64,000 nt of DNA from Photobacterium obscurum (GTDB lineage Bacteria; Pseudomonadota; Gammaproteobacteria; Enterobacterales; Vibrionaceae), in assembly GCF_026191635.1 (NCBI RefSeq), contig NZ_JAKRRW010000005.1, positions 248,001 to 312,000 of the forward strand, in the 5' to 3' direction. The first letter of the stretch is position 1. Each line of letters starts with the position of its first letter. Shown here piece by piece: positions 50,671 through 59,811 of this stretch. The translations under genes and the position numbers were made by a program. The notes under the pieces are model-generated. The model was not told the DNA's origin and searched no databases. It worked only from the letters and a program-made list of their open reading frames with translations.

Positions 50671-52671
50671 TTAAACCCCGCGAGCTACATCATCAAGCGC
50701 CTTCATAACCTGTTCGTTCATATGGCCTTCCTGTACCAGCTTACAAACCTTACGCCGTACGGCAAGTCCCGAAATCAATCGCTCAATAGAGAGATGACGT
50801 TCGTCCTGTTGGCTGTTATAAAGCTCAATCGTCTTGCTCAAGGTGTCATAGGTAACGACCTCGCCACCGACACGAAGCCAATCAAGCTTCTCCAGCAAGC
50901 TGTTACACTCTTCCGTTATAGAAGTAGCCGAGTGTCCAGTCATTGCCGATAAAGCCGTGATACTGCGTTGTAGGGCTTCTGAAGAAGTATATTTCGATAA
51001 GATGATCGTTAATTCGTCGGCATTGATCTCAACCAAATGCTTTCTGAGTTTAACCCGGCGGCCTAATCGCCCTTTAGTTCGGCCTTCTTTACGCTGGATC
51101 GGCTCAAACTCACCATCAATGATCTCGGAAAGCTGATCAAGCTGCTGCTTGGGCATGATCTCATTACGTAGCGGGTTCGGCATCGTCGGCGCCATCGTCC
51201 GTTTGCCTTCATTGGTTGTTTTGGCACGGGAGTAACGGATCACCTCGTCGGCATCACACTTGATATCGATCTGATAATCACAGTAGCGCTTATCTTGCTC
51301 CAGCGGCGAGATCGTCAAATGGTAACCCCACAAATTCACCGCAAACACATGATCCGTGATCTTATCCTCTGCCAATTTACGCAATTCGCGGATCAAATCC
51401 GAAGAAAAGCGCCGCCATTCAATATTGCGTGCCAGTTTCTGATTCAGCTCACTAAGCAGCATCGAGTCGTTGACCCGACGAGACATTCGGCTTCGGAAAA
51501 ACGTATACAACTGGAATACCAGTGTATGCTGACGAAGGATTTCCGGCGGAAACAGGAAGAAGTAGTCCCGAGTTAGTAATTCATCAAAAAATGAAGGCTC
51601 CCACACCAAAATGTACAAATTGGGCTTGATCCGGATCTCTCCGTCTTCACCTTCCTGCGGAGCTTCTTCCGAGGCCGTGATCGTGCGGGCCAGGAAACGG
51701 AAGCGATCACTTTTAAAGCCTTCGGGCATGTTTTCACTTAGCCAGCGACCGGTTAGCTCATGCAATTGAAAATCTGTAAATTCAATCCGATCAATACTTT
51801 CGCGTATAGAATCCCGAGCCGGACCACTGTCTTTCTTGCCTCGCAAAGCAAGAATATCTGTGATGTAAACCGGTGTTTTGTTGCCCATACTTCGGGACTG
51901 GATCTCATAATCCGCAATATGGTGATCATGGTACTGAACCGTTAGCGTAAATAACGCAAACAAGGTCATCAGATCATCGACCGTCATGATCGACTTGGAA
52001 GATCGTGTTTCTATGATCGCTTTGGTACCGCTGATCGCCACCATTGATTTCTGGTAGCTTTTCTTGGTTCGTGGCGGTGCCAACGCTTGATCAATGATCC
52101 CAGCCCAGCTTGTTGGCGATACTACAATTTGATCGGCTTCGTCAGGCATTGTCGGTGGTGTACCAAGGCCGTATTCATTCAGCAGGCGTCGGTTAACATG
52201 GTTTTGCGCTAGCGCCTTAGAACGTTTCTGTTTTTCCTTGGCTTTGCTTTGTTCTGAATTAAGGCTGCCGGTTCCTAGCTGAGAAATCAGCAGTGCTGGA
52301 TTGATAAAATGATGCAGCATGGTTTTACCAGCCAAACCTTCTTCAAACCTTACCGGTTGCTGGTTAAACAAGCCAATCGTAACGGCAGCACGTAACCGTT
52401 GCTGGATAGCCGCACGCGTTAACTGACCTTCTGTGGCTTCGACCAGTTCAGTCGTCGACACCATACCGTCTTGGCTTGATAGGCCACGTAATGAAATGAG
52501 GTTAAGCAATTCGATAATACTTTTGGTAACACCTTTGAAGTGCTGATATTGCGGCAACCAGTCGACCAATGCTGATGGAATAGCAAAAAGGTGACCATCT
52601 TTGTGGGATCGTGGAGCCTGGATCAATATTTTTTCAATGTTCTTATTATCGGTGTTGCCAGGGGATTTCAT
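50671..52671 (-). CDS. rctB: Chromosome II replication initiator RctB
   Basis: A 666-residue initiator specific to the secondary chromosome of Vibrionaceae. The N-terminal region (KDGHLFAIPSALVDWLPQYQHFKGVTKSIIEL) and the central DNA-binding/dimerisation region (DYFFLFPPEILRQHTLVFQLYTFFRSRMSRRVNDSMLLSEL) are highly characteristic, and the length is close to that of V. cholerae RctB (658). It binds Dam-methylated 12-mer iterons to open the origin, and the 39-mer elements that limit firing. The ATG at 52671 has no good Shine-Dalgarno sequence, which would keep expression low. A 29-mer-like element lies in its upstream region, as in the autoregulated gene of V. cholerae. Confidence 0.96.
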   Translation of the reverse strand: MKSPGNTDNKNIEKILIQAPRSHKDGHLFAIPSALVDWLPQYQHFKGVTKSIIELLNLISLRGLSSQDGMVSTTELVEATEGQLTRAAIQQRLRAAVTIGLFNQQPVRFEEGLAGKTMLHHFINPALLISQLGTGSLNSEQSKAKEKQKRSKALAQNHVNRRLLNEYGLGTPPTMPDEADQIVVSPTSWAGIIDQALAPPRTKKSYQKSMVAISGTKAIIETRSSKSIMTVDDLMTLFALFTLTVQYHDHHIADYEIQSRSMGNKTPVYITDILALRGKKDSGPARDSIRESIDRIEFTDFQLHELTGRWLSENMPEGFKSDRFRFLARTITASEEAPQEGEDGEIRIKPNLYILVWEPSFFDELLTRDYFFLFPPEILRQHTLVFQLYTFFRSRMSRRVNDSMLLSELNQKLARNIEWRRFSSDLIRELRKLAEDKITDHVFAVNLWGYHLTISPLEQDKRYCDYQIDIKCDADEVIRYSRAKTTNEGKRTMAPTMPNPLRNEIMPKQQLDQLSEIIDGEFEPIQRKEGRTKGRLGRRVKLRKHLVEINADELTIILSKYTSSEALQRSITALSAMTGHSATSITEECNSLLEKLDWLRVGGEVVTYDTLSKTIELYNSQQDERHLSIERLISGLAVRRKVCKLVQEGHMNEQVMKALDDVARGV

Positions 52672-52716
52672 TTGTCATTAGCCGTAGAACCATCATCTTT
52701 CCGAAAAGATTAATAG

Positions 52717-52811
52717 AAAAAGATCAAGAAAGAAAGCTCTTTTTATTTAAATATTTAAATACTGATCTTTCTGTTTATTTTGATCTTATTGATATGGTGA
52801 TCTTATGATCC
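52717..52811. other. Candidate DNA unwinding element with ATC repeats
   Basis: A strongly AT-rich stretch contains repeated TGATCTT words (about 52763, 52780 and 52797) and a run of A/T around TTTATTTAAATATTTAAATA. In V. cholerae, RctB binds single-stranded ATC repeats in the unwinding region. The match here is by pattern only. Confidence 0.6.
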
Positions 52812-52835
52812 GAGCGAAAGATTTGCCGTAAGTTG
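52812..52835 (-). promoter_or_regulatory. 29/39-mer-like RctB control element near the rctB promoter
   Basis: Read on the minus strand, CAACTTACGGCAAATCTTTCGC closely resembles the core CAACTTACCGTAATC...TTCGC of the element at 53156-53192. Its position on the rctB side of the iterons fits the truncated 39-mer (29-mer) that autoregulates rctB in V. cholerae. Confidence 0.55.
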
Positions 52836-52867
52836 ATGATTATAAGTGGTTTTAATTTTAGGCGCAC

Positions 52868-53000
52868 TGGAAAGATGATCAAAGAACTCTCGGAACACTG
52901 ATCATAAATAGCCAGAAACGATGATCAAACCGCGATTGGAAGGATGATCATCACACGGCCGTAACGATGATCAATATAATCCTGAAACAATGATCATGTA
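52868..53000. repeat. Array of six RctB iterons at exact 23-bp pitch
   Basis: TGATCA cores start at 52876, 52899, 52922, 52945, 52968 and 52991, each exactly 23 bases apart, close to two helical turns plus. Left flanks share a GGAA/GAAAC-like word before (A)TGATCA. Every copy carries a Dam site. This corresponds to the 12-mer array of the minimal V. cholerae origin. Confidence 0.92.
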
Positions 53001-53011
53001 TTTATTACAGG

Positions 53012-53020
53012 TTATCCACA
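53012..53020 (+). other. DnaA box
   Basis: TTATCCACA, a perfect high-affinity DnaA box, lies 15 bases after the last iteron. No second perfect box was seen, in line with the single box of V. cholerae oriCII. Confidence 0.9.
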
Positions 53021-53155
53021 GGCTTATTCAGTGAGATCGCTCAGATGATCCTGTTTAACCGTTTATACTGACCAATTTCGCCCGGAAAAATGATCATAGC
53101 AATGTCAATTCGACCATTGATCCAAGTTGTCTATCTCGGTCTGGGTGTATTTTAG

Positions 53156-53192
53156 CCAAAATTGAAATGCAACTTACCGTAATCTTTTTCGC
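53156..53192 (+). repeat. 39-mer-like RctB element A
   Basis: The stretch starting AAAATTGAAATGCAACTTAC and continuing CGTAATC...TTCGC aligns along its length with the elements at 53316 and 53656 (shared AAATTGAAATG, CCGTAAT, TTnCG). In V. cholerae such 39-mers bind RctB without Dam dependence and inhibit initiation. Confidence 0.6.
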
Positions 53193-53315
53193 AATTAGCA
53201 TGTGTCCGAGCCCGGATCAATGATCAAGTCTGCTGCAGTGCATTTCAATTCTTTCACTGTTTTGGTTCTTTACGTTGATTTAATAGAGTTTCAGCTAAAA
53301 ATATGGGCGCCGAAG

Positions 53316-53350
53316 CCAGTTGCAACCTGCAATCACCGTAATTTAGCGAT
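53316..53350 (+). repeat. 39-mer-like RctB element B
   Basis: AGTTGCAACCTGCAATCACC-GTAATTTAGCGAT aligns with elements A and C around the invariant CCGTAAT core, but is more diverged in the left half. Confidence 0.5.
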
Positions 53351-53655
53351 TGTTACTCATGCTTCCGAGTGAAGTTAATCGCGTACAAAGAACTATGATC
53401 ATCCACTTGATCATTTTTCCGTGTGCTCAGGCTGATCCCCGCAGCTTCCCGCAGACAAATTTACATCGTATTTTTCCTTGATCATCGTTTCTGAAATAAC
53501 GATTAATCCCGGAACGATGATCAAGTCAGATTGGTTGATTGTTGCTCGAAAATGACTTGGTGGCCATAATTTCCTTGTTTTCATGCTGATTTTGTCAAAA
53601 AACACTTGTGTCATGATGAAATCACTTATTTTATGGTGAGCCTAGGTTTTAAGCA

Positions 53656-53693
53656 TTTTCAAATTGAAATGACACCTTCCGTAATTTGTTCCG
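53656..53693 (+). repeat. 39-mer-like RctB element C
   Basis: CAAATTGAAATGACACCTTC-CGTAATTTGTTCCG aligns closely with element A. It lies about 30 bases before parS2 site 2 at the parA2 end of the origin. Confidence 0.6.
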
Positions 53694-53721
53694 ATATTTA
53701 TACGCTTCCGGAAGAATGACA

Positions 53722-53736
53722 ATTTACATTGTAAAA
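53722..53736. promoter_or_regulatory. parS2: parS2 centromere site 2
   Basis: TTTACA-T-TGTAAA at 53723-53735, upstream of the parA2 promoter and next to 39-mer-like element C. Confidence 0.85.
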
Positions 53737-53885
53737 TAGTGACGCTGTAACACTTTCATCTTTTGTTATTTTAGGCCTAGTTATAGGTAACTTTTCGCGA
53801 AAGAATTTGGCCCGAAGAGACGTTTTTGCTCTTATTTCGTATTTTCACTTGAGATGAATATCACACTGATATGTTCAGCTTTTTA

Positions 53886-53913
53886 TTGTCTAAGGTGTTG
53901 TTTGCTGTACAAT
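53886..53913 (+). promoter_or_regulatory. Probable parA2 promoter
   Basis: -35 TTGTCT and -10 TACAAT are separated by 16 bases, with the -10 ending 33 bases before the parA2 ATG. Confidence 0.5.
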
Positions 53914-53946
53914 ATAGCCAAATACTAATTATGGCGAACAATAACA

Positions 53947-55161
53947 ATGAATAGGGAACAGACGATTCAAAATTTGCTCAATATTGCGGAGCAGACTAAA
54001 CAGGTTCAGGCTGACCGAATCGAAATCGTATTAGAAGAGCGTCGTGAAGAGCTTTTCCCGCCAATGTCGAAAGCATTGATGGAAACGCGCTCTGGCCTTA
54101 CTCGCCGTAAGTTGGATGATGCCATTTCACGTATGGAGGCTGCTGGTCATCAGTTCACCAAGAATAATGCCAACCATTATTCTATTACGCTTGAAGAAGC
54201 CCATCAGCTGATGGAAGCAGCCAAGAAACCGGCTTTTTATGAGCGTGAGGGTGCGGGCCGCAAACCTTGGATCGTTAATGTTCAGAACCAAAAAGGTGGC
54301 ACAGGCAAGTCGATGACGGCAGTACACCTGGCTGCCTGCTTGGCACTGGATCTGGATAAACGTTATCGTATCTGTTTGATTGACCTAGATCCGCAGGGCT
54401 CGCTGCGACTATTCCTCAACCCACAGATCAGTGTTGGTGATCAGGAAACGATTTATTCTGCAGTCGATGTCATGCTGGGCAATGTACCGGAAGGCCAGGA
54501 AATTGACCAAGACTTCCTGATGAATAACGTGGTGATGCCAACGCAGTACCCGAACTTGAAAACGATTGCTGCCTTCCCGGAGGATGCAATGTTCAATGCT
54601 GATGCATGGCAAGATCTGGCGGTCAACCAGGACTTGGATATCGTACGCTTGCTCAAAGAGCGGGTGATTGACCCGATTGCCGATCAGTTCGACATGATTA
54701 TGATTGACACTGGCCCGCATATCGATCCGCTGGTTTGGAATGCGATGTATGCTTCCAATGCACTGATCATCCCTTGTGCTGCCAAGCGACTTGACTGGGC
54801 ATCGACGGTAAACTTTTTCCAGCATCTACCGACGGTATATGAAATGTTCCCGGAAGAGTGGCACGGACTTGAATTTATCCGTTTGATGCCGACGATGTTT
54901 GAAGACGATAACAAGAAGCAGGTATCAGTACTCACTGAAATGAATTATCTGCTGCGCGATCAGGTAATGATGGCAACAGTACCACGTAGCCGTGCATTTG
55001 AAACCTGTGCTGATACATACAGTACGGTGTTTGACTTAACTGCGGCTGAATTTGAAGGTGGCAAGAAAACCTTGTCCACGGCTCAGGATGCGATCCAGCG
55101 TGTCGGGCTTGAATTAGAGCGCGTTATGCACAGTCACTGGGCAAATTTAAATCAGGAGTAA
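53947..55161 (+). CDS. parA2: Chromosome II partition ATPase ParA2
   Basis: A 404-residue plasmid-type (type Ia) ParA. The N-terminal helical/HTH region (about 1-105) includes LTRRKLDDAISRMEAAGHQF. The deviant Walker A is QKGGTGKSMTA (about 118-128), Walker A' is CLIDLDPQGS and Walker B is MIMIDTGPH. It forms ATP-dependent filaments or gradients that move the chromosome II origin by acting on ParB2 bound at parS2. It is the first gene of the parAB2 operon, 8 bases before parB2. Confidence 0.96.
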   Translation: MNREQTIQNLLNIAEQTKQVQADRIEIVLEERREELFPPMSKALMETRSGLTRRKLDDAISRMEAAGHQFTKNNANHYSITLEEAHQLMEAAKKPAFYEREGAGRKPWIVNVQNQKGGTGKSMTAVHLAACLALDLDKRYRICLIDLDPQGSLRLFLNPQISVGDQETIYSAVDVMLGNVPEGQEIDQDFLMNNVVMPTQYPNLKTIAAFPEDAMFNADAWQDLAVNQDLDIVRLLKERVIDPIADQFDMIMIDTGPHIDPLVWNAMYASNALIIPCAAKRLDWASTVNFFQHLPTVYEMFPEEWHGLEFIRLMPTMFEDDNKKQVSVLTEMNYLLRDQVMMATVPRSRAFETCADTYSTVFDLTAAEFEGGKKTLSTAQDAIQRVGLELERVMHSHWANLNQE

Positions 55162-55169
55162 CATAACAG

Positions 55170-56150
55170 ATGGCAATTAAAACCAAAGATCTCAATGCTC
55201 GTCTGTTCGGAAAAGCAGATAAACGCCGCGCGACTAATGTAACCGAAGCGCAAACTGCAGCCCGTGATAAAGCCTCGGTGATTGAACTGGCTGTCGCCGG
55301 TGAAGACACTGTTGCTTTTGAGCTGGTTAAGATTAATGCTACCGACGTAGAACAAAAAACCCGTGTATTTGCGGAAAACGCCCGTGAGCAGGCTTTCCTT
55401 AATGAGCACGCCCTAGCCGATATTTTGACCACACTGAAAGATCGTGGCCAGCAATATCCTGCGGTAGGTCGCTGGTTGGATGACGGTAACATCGAGGTGC
55501 TTGATGGTAGTCGTCGCCGTATGTCGTGTATCTTGGCCGAGAAGGATTTTCTCATCTATGTTGCCAAGGGGATCAACAGCGAGCACGCCAAATTCTTATC
55601 CGATGTCGCCAATGCCCATAAGCCACTTTCATTGTATGAAAGAGGGAAGGAGATGCAGCTGCTGCTGACGACCGGAAAAGTAGCCGATCAGAAAGAGCTG
55701 GCGAGATATTGCCAATGCAGCGAAGCCCTCGTGAGTGGTGCGTTGAAAGCGGCAAGCTTGCCGATGGAGCTGCTTATGGCTTACCCAAGTGTTGGCGAGT
55801 TAGGCCGTCCGACCATTGTTAAGCTACACCGTTTGTTTTTCGGCTTGAATGACGAACAGCAGCAGCAGTTGGTTAGCCAACTGACTGACGGCGAAACAGC
55901 GATGTGGAAGAAGATTGATGCTCAGGGCATTACCCGTATTACCCGTGAAGTGACGATGCAGCTTGAGCAGATCAGCGATGCACTTCAGCCGAAGGTCGAG
56001 CTTGAAGCGCCAAAGCCCAAGGCGCAGGATTTGATCAAAGGAAAGGTCAGCTTTACCCGCGATGGTGATAAGCTGCAATTGAAATTGAAAAAGCTGACAG
56101 AAAGGCAGGCCGATGAAATTCTTGCTTACCTCTCTGATTATCTAAAGTAG
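55170..56150 (+). CDS. parB2: Chromosome II centromere-binding protein ParB2
   Basis: 326 residues. A basic N-terminus (NARLFGKADKRRATN) would contact ParA2. The ParB/Srx domain holds RWLDDGNIEVLDGSRRRMSC (the arginine-rich CTPase box is GSRRR). A helix-turn-helix follows (KVADQKELARYCQCSEALVSGAL), then a C-terminal dimer domain. It spreads from the TTTACANTGTAAA sites, six of which lie in this window. The start has AGGAGTAACATAACAG upstream. Confidence 0.95.
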   Translation: MAIKTKDLNARLFGKADKRRATNVTEAQTAARDKASVIELAVAGEDTVAFELVKINATDVEQKTRVFAENAREQAFLNEHALADILTTLKDRGQQYPAVGRWLDDGNIEVLDGSRRRMSCILAEKDFLIYVAKGINSEHAKFLSDVANAHKPLSLYERGKEMQLLLTTGKVADQKELARYCQCSEALVSGALKAASLPMELLMAYPSVGELGRPTIVKLHRLFFGLNDEQQQQLVSQLTDGETAMWKKIDAQGITRITREVTMQLEQISDALQPKVELEAPKPKAQDLIKGKVSFTRDGDKLQLKLKKLTERQADEILAYLSDYLK

Positions 56151-56168
56151 TGTTCAGCCTTCCTGACT

Positions 56169-56195
56169 AAACCACGCTCCGGCGTGGTTTTTTTT
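56169..56195 (+). terminator. Terminator of parAB2
   Basis: AACCACGC-TCCG-GCGTGGTT is followed by a run of T, 20 bases after the parB2 stop. Confidence 0.92.
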
Positions 56196-56559
56196 GCTCT
56201 TAGTTTATTTGTTTTATCCCAAACTGAACAATTATCTGATCCAATCAGAGCGCTACCTGCCGTTTGAGAGCAACCCAAATTGATAAAGATATAGTGGTTC
56301 TACATCAAAAAAATTTGCGGTAGATATCGAGCGGCTGGCGTGCTCCCGAAGGGCGAGTTGCAAAGGTTCAGCTACCGTGTTGCTTGATTTTGATGGATAT
56401 GAATACGCCTATAATCAAGCGCCTTGTATCAGAGTCTTTTCAATCTTGCTGATAGGCCAGATAATTATTCAGCTTGGTATTAGATCAGAATGGGGATTGT
56501 TGACGCTCATGATCTCCGCCATGGTATTATCACGACGTTAGTAATTGTCGAGTATTGTG
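56196..56559. other. Intergenic region before tmcA
   Basis: About 360 bases, no ORF or parS2 site seen. It should hold the tmcA promoter. Confidence 0.5.
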
Positions 56560-58641
56560 ATGTCTGATCTTACTGGTTTTAGTACCGCGCTAGTCAACAG
56601 TGCTAAGCGGGCCAACGTCCGTTATCTTATTGCTGTTGAAGGCGATGTCTTGTGGGGAGAGAAAGTCGCCCAAACTTTTGCCTCTCACTATGCATCGCCT
56701 CTCTGGGCTGGCGAATCTGCCCCGGAAAATATGCCCTCGATAGCGCTGAAAAAAGCCAAGAAGCTACTTGGTCAAGAGTGCGATTGCCTAGTTTATAATG
56801 CTCATCAGGCATTTGATGCTGAGGCGCTCGGCGCACTATCGGGGACAATAGTTGGTGGGGGCGTTTTACTGATGCTTGTCCCACCTCAGTGGTTCAGTCA
56901 CTGTGGCGAGCAACAGCCGTTTACCCGCCGCCTGTCTCGCCTGCTATCGATGCCAGAAGTCTTCCGTCTCAAGCAAGACCAGCCTTTTCCTGCATTGCCT
57001 GCTGTACACTCTGACTGTAATGAATATACGGATGAAGAGTATGGTTGTCTGACTGTAGAGCAGTATGAGGCTGTGATGGCTGTCCGCCGTGTTGTAACGG
57101 GACACCGCAAACGGCCCTTGGTATTGACAGCTGATCGCGGACGAGGCAAGTCGAGTGCGTTGGGCATTGCTGCTGCCAGCCTGATGATAGAAAGGAAGAT
57201 CCGTATCGGCGTAACCGCTCCTGCTTTTGCTAATGCGGATACATTATTTTCCCATGTGGCGCGTCGGCTTGAGCTCGATTACGACCAGAAAAAACAACTC
57301 AATTTCGCAGAGAGTGAGCTGCAGTTTTTTTCCCCCGATGCACTGCTTAACGACAATGTGCCATTGGATTTTTTGATCGTCGATGAAGCGGCGGCTATTC
57401 CGGCCCCGATGCTGAACCGCTTGTTGTCCCGTTATAACCGGATTGCGTTTGCCAGTACCGTCCATGGTTATGAGGGTACGGGACGTGGTTTTGCTATTAA
57501 GTTCCGCCAGCAATTAGATGCCATGACTCCGCAATGGCGTCAGTTGAGATTAGCGCAGCCAATTCGCTGGGCTGACGATGATCCACTAGAACGTTGGGTG
57601 TTTAAGGCGCTGCTTTTGGATGCCGAATATGCCGTTCTTGATCTGAGCGCTGAGGCCGAGCCTGCTATTGGCTACCGAGTGTTACCAACTGATGGCTTGG
57701 TTGACGATGAGCTGCGTCTATCCCAGTTATTCGGATTACTGGTCAATGCGCATTATCAAACATCGCCTGCAGATATTGTTCAGCTGCTCAATGATGATTC
57801 AGTTCAGTTGGTCGTGGCGGAGTCCGGCAGCGAGATCCTCGGTTGTTGTCTTCTGAGTCTTGAAGGTGGCTTTTCTCCTGATTTGGCGCAGCAAATCCTT
57901 ATGGGAAAACGTCGGCCGAAGGGACATTTGCTGGCGCAGTCCGTAGCCGCCCATGTCGGCTTTGAGCAAGCAGCCATTCAGCGCTGCGCGCGTATTATGC
58001 GTATTGCTGTACATCCTGAGCGACAACAACAAGGGCTCGGGTTGGCGCTGTTGCAGTTTTGCCAGCAGTGGGCCGTTGAGCATCAGCTAGATTACCTTGG
58101 TACAAGTTTTGGTTTGGTTTCTGAGTTATTTGATTTCTGGCATAAGGCCGGTTATTCGCCTGTACGCTTGGGTGTAACCAAAGATGCTGCAAGTGGTGCC
58201 CATTCGCTCTTGTGTGTGCAACCTCTTTCCCCCGCCGCAGAATGTTGGCTTCATAGCGCTGGTGATGTTTTCGCGGTGAACTTTCAAGCCCAACGTTACG
58301 AACAATTCTCCGAGCTTGATTGCGAGCTGTTTGTTAAGCTGTATCGGTATGCCCTGAGCCGAGACGCTTTTCCATTACCGCCCATGACTCCGCTGGTTGA
58401 ACATCAACTAAGAGTTTTCTCCCAAGGCGGGCTCGGTTACGACTTGGTGATAGCCAGCCTTGAAACAGGGTTAGCCAGACTATTGCTGACAGATGATGAT
58501 GCCTTGAGCGAAGTGTCATATTTTGCCGTTGCCAAAATTTTCCAACGACAGCCGTGGTCGAAGGTTGTTGCTGATTTTGGTTATGCTAGCCGAAAAAAGG
58601 CAGAGCACGCGATGCGCGAATTTTTTACCCGGCTATGTTGA
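56560..58641 (+). CDS. tmcA: tRNA(Met) cytidine acetyltransferase
   Basis: About 693 residues from the ATG at 56560; a GTG at 56557 and a TTG at 56545 are also in frame. It acetylates the wobble cytidine (ac4C34) of elongator tRNA-Met. An N-terminal DUF1726-type domain is followed by a helicase-like module with Walker A TADRGRGKSSALG and Walker B FLIVDEAAAIP. Next come a GNAT domain with IMRIAVHPERQQQGLGLALL and a C-terminal tRNA-binding part. Monocistronic. Confidence 0.94.
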   Translation: MSDLTGFSTALVNSAKRANVRYLIAVEGDVLWGEKVAQTFASHYASPLWAGESAPENMPSIALKKAKKLLGQECDCLVYNAHQAFDAEALGALSGTIVGGGVLLMLVPPQWFSHCGEQQPFTRRLSRLLSMPEVFRLKQDQPFPALPAVHSDCNEYTDEEYGCLTVEQYEAVMAVRRVVTGHRKRPLVLTADRGRGKSSALGIAAASLMIERKIRIGVTAPAFANADTLFSHVARRLELDYDQKKQLNFAESELQFFSPDALLNDNVPLDFLIVDEAAAIPAPMLNRLLSRYNRIAFASTVHGYEGTGRGFAIKFRQQLDAMTPQWRQLRLAQPIRWADDDPLERWVFKALLLDAEYAVLDLSAEAEPAIGYRVLPTDGLVDDELRLSQLFGLLVNAHYQTSPADIVQLLNDDSVQLVVAESGSEILGCCLLSLEGGFSPDLAQQILMGKRRPKGHLLAQSVAAHVGFEQAAIQRCARIMRIAVHPERQQQGLGLALLQFCQQWAVEHQLDYLGTSFGLVSELFDFWHKAGYSPVRLGVTKDAASGAHSLLCVQPLSPAAECWLHSAGDVFAVNFQAQRYEQFSELDCELFVKLYRYALSRDAFPLPPMTPLVEHQLRVFSQGGLGYDLVIASLETGLARLLLTDDDALSEVSYFAVAKIFQRQPWSKVVADFGYASRKKAEHAMREFFTRLC

Positions 58642-58720
58642 AGCTGGGTACCTCAAGCCAGTTTAGTGGTATGGCACGTATTTAGGATTAACCGAATTTA
58701 AGCGAGTAAGGATCCAGTTT

Positions 58721-59461
58721 ATGAAGTTTGTGATTGATACCCATACCCATACCATTTCCAGCGGCCATGCTTATAGTACGCTGCTTGAAAATGCGCATGC
58801 CGCAGCAGACAATGGTTTGTCTTTATTCTGTGTCACTGATCATGCGCCAACAATGCCGGGTGCTCCGCATTTTTGGCATTTTGCCAACCAGCGCGTGCTG
58901 CCTCGCTTTCTCCATGGTGTCGGGATTGTTCGCGGGGTAGAAGCGAATATTTTAAATACTGAGGGTGAGATAGATCTGGATCCTCGTATTGTCCAGTCGT
59001 TAGATTGGGTTATTGCTAGCTTTCATGAGCCGGTCTTCTCACCTGGTTCGACGGGGTTACACACCGAAGCGTTATTGAACGTGATTCAATCGGGGGCGGC
59101 TCATGCCTTGGGGCATCTCGGTAATCCAAATTTTGATTTTGATTTTGAATCGGTGATCACTGCCGCAGCTCGGCACAATGTTCTTATCGAGATAAATAAT
59201 TCGTCATTGTGTGGTTCTCGTAAGGGGAGTGAATCTCGTTGTGAGGACATAGCGGCTTTTGCCAAAGAAGTGGGAGCCAGAATAACCACGGGCTCGGATG
59301 CCCATTTCGCCCATGATGTCGGTAATTTCCGCCATGCCAGTCAGCTATTAGCCAAGGTTGATTTTCCCATTCAGCAGGTGGTGACTCACCATCCGCGTTG
59401 TTTCCTTGATTTCCTTCAGGAGCGTGGCCAGAGTGAAATTACGGAATTTGCATCGTTGTAA
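58721..59461 (+). CDS. ycdX: PHP-domain phosphatase (YcdX family)
   Basis: A 246-residue metal-dependent phosphatase of the PHP superfamily. Metal ligands are DTHTHT (7-12), CVTDHAP (about 38-44), the Glu in RGVEANI, the His in ASFHEPV, the His in LGHLGNP and the SDAHF motif near the C-terminus. These are the trinuclear zinc ligands of the YcdX group. The substrate is unknown, and in E. coli the gene is linked to swarming. Confidence 0.88.
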   Translation: MKFVIDTHTHTISSGHAYSTLLENAHAAADNGLSLFCVTDHAPTMPGAPHFWHFANQRVLPRFLHGVGIVRGVEANILNTEGEIDLDPRIVQSLDWVIASFHEPVFSPGSTGLHTEALLNVIQSGAAHALGHLGNPNFDFDFESVITAAARHNVLIEINNSSLCGSRKGSESRCEDIAAFAKEVGARITTGSDAHFAHDVGNFRHASQLLAKVDFPIQQVVTHHPRCFLDFLQERGQSEITEFASL

Positions 59462-59472
59462 GTCCTTTTGAT

Positions 59473-59487
59473 ATTTACACTGTAAAT
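59473..59487. promoter_or_regulatory. parS2: parS2 centromere site 3
   Basis: TTTACA-C-TGTAAA at 59474-59486, 12 bases after the ycdX stop. Confidence 0.85.
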
Positions 59488-59515
59488 TCATTTTCAGTTA
59501 ATAGTGCCTGACATG

Positions 59516-59530
59516 GTTTACAGTGTAAAT
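59516..59530. promoter_or_regulatory. parS2: parS2 centromere site 4
   Basis: TTTACA-G-TGTAAA at 59517-59529. Its centre is 43 bases from that of site 3, about four helical turns, so ParB2 dimers would lie on the same face. The remaining 280 bases to the next gene hold nothing else recognised. Confidence 0.85.
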
Positions 59531-59811
59531 TGACTTTTCTTGCCTAGCTGTGTGACTTTCTTGCTGCAGTTTCCCACCATGTATTTGGTTTTGATTCGCC
59601 GTTTCTTCTCCCTACCTCTGACTATTGTTCGAAACTAATTAACCTGATAGAGCGCTGATTTTATAAAGCGTATAATATTCGGTAATTAAAAGGACAAAAA
59701 ATTTAGTATCGGTTACAAAAATTAGTCTAGAGTTAAAAGACTTAGGGAGAATTATTTTGCGGTAAAATTCAGCCCATAAAGTGGATTGGAACAATAGTTT
59801 ATGGGGGTGCC

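Larger units (their letters stand above)
52672..53946. other. oriCII: Replication origin of chromosome II (oriCII)
   Basis: This 1.3-kb non-coding region between rctB and parA2 has, from left to right, an AT-rich unwinding region with ATC repeats, six 23-bp-spaced iterons, a perfect DnaA box, then a downstream part with scattered TGATCA motifs, three 39-mer-like elements and a parS2 site. This is the layout of the Vibrio cholerae origin: a minimal origin next to rctB and a negative control part towards parA2. GATC density is far above that of the surrounding genes, which fits the Dam dependence of RctB binding. Confidence 0.93.

Noticed and set aside
53411..53614. 67-codon minus-strand ORF in the origin, in the place of the rctA reading frame of V. 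cholerae
   Set aside because: It runs through several TGATCA sites, has no ribosome site and no protein-like composition. The region is better explained as the negative control part of the origin.
53931..53954. Seven-codon upstream ORF overlapping the parA2 start
   Set aside because: ATG GCG AAC ... TAG overlaps the parA2 ATG, but it lacks a ribosome site and is easily expected by chance.
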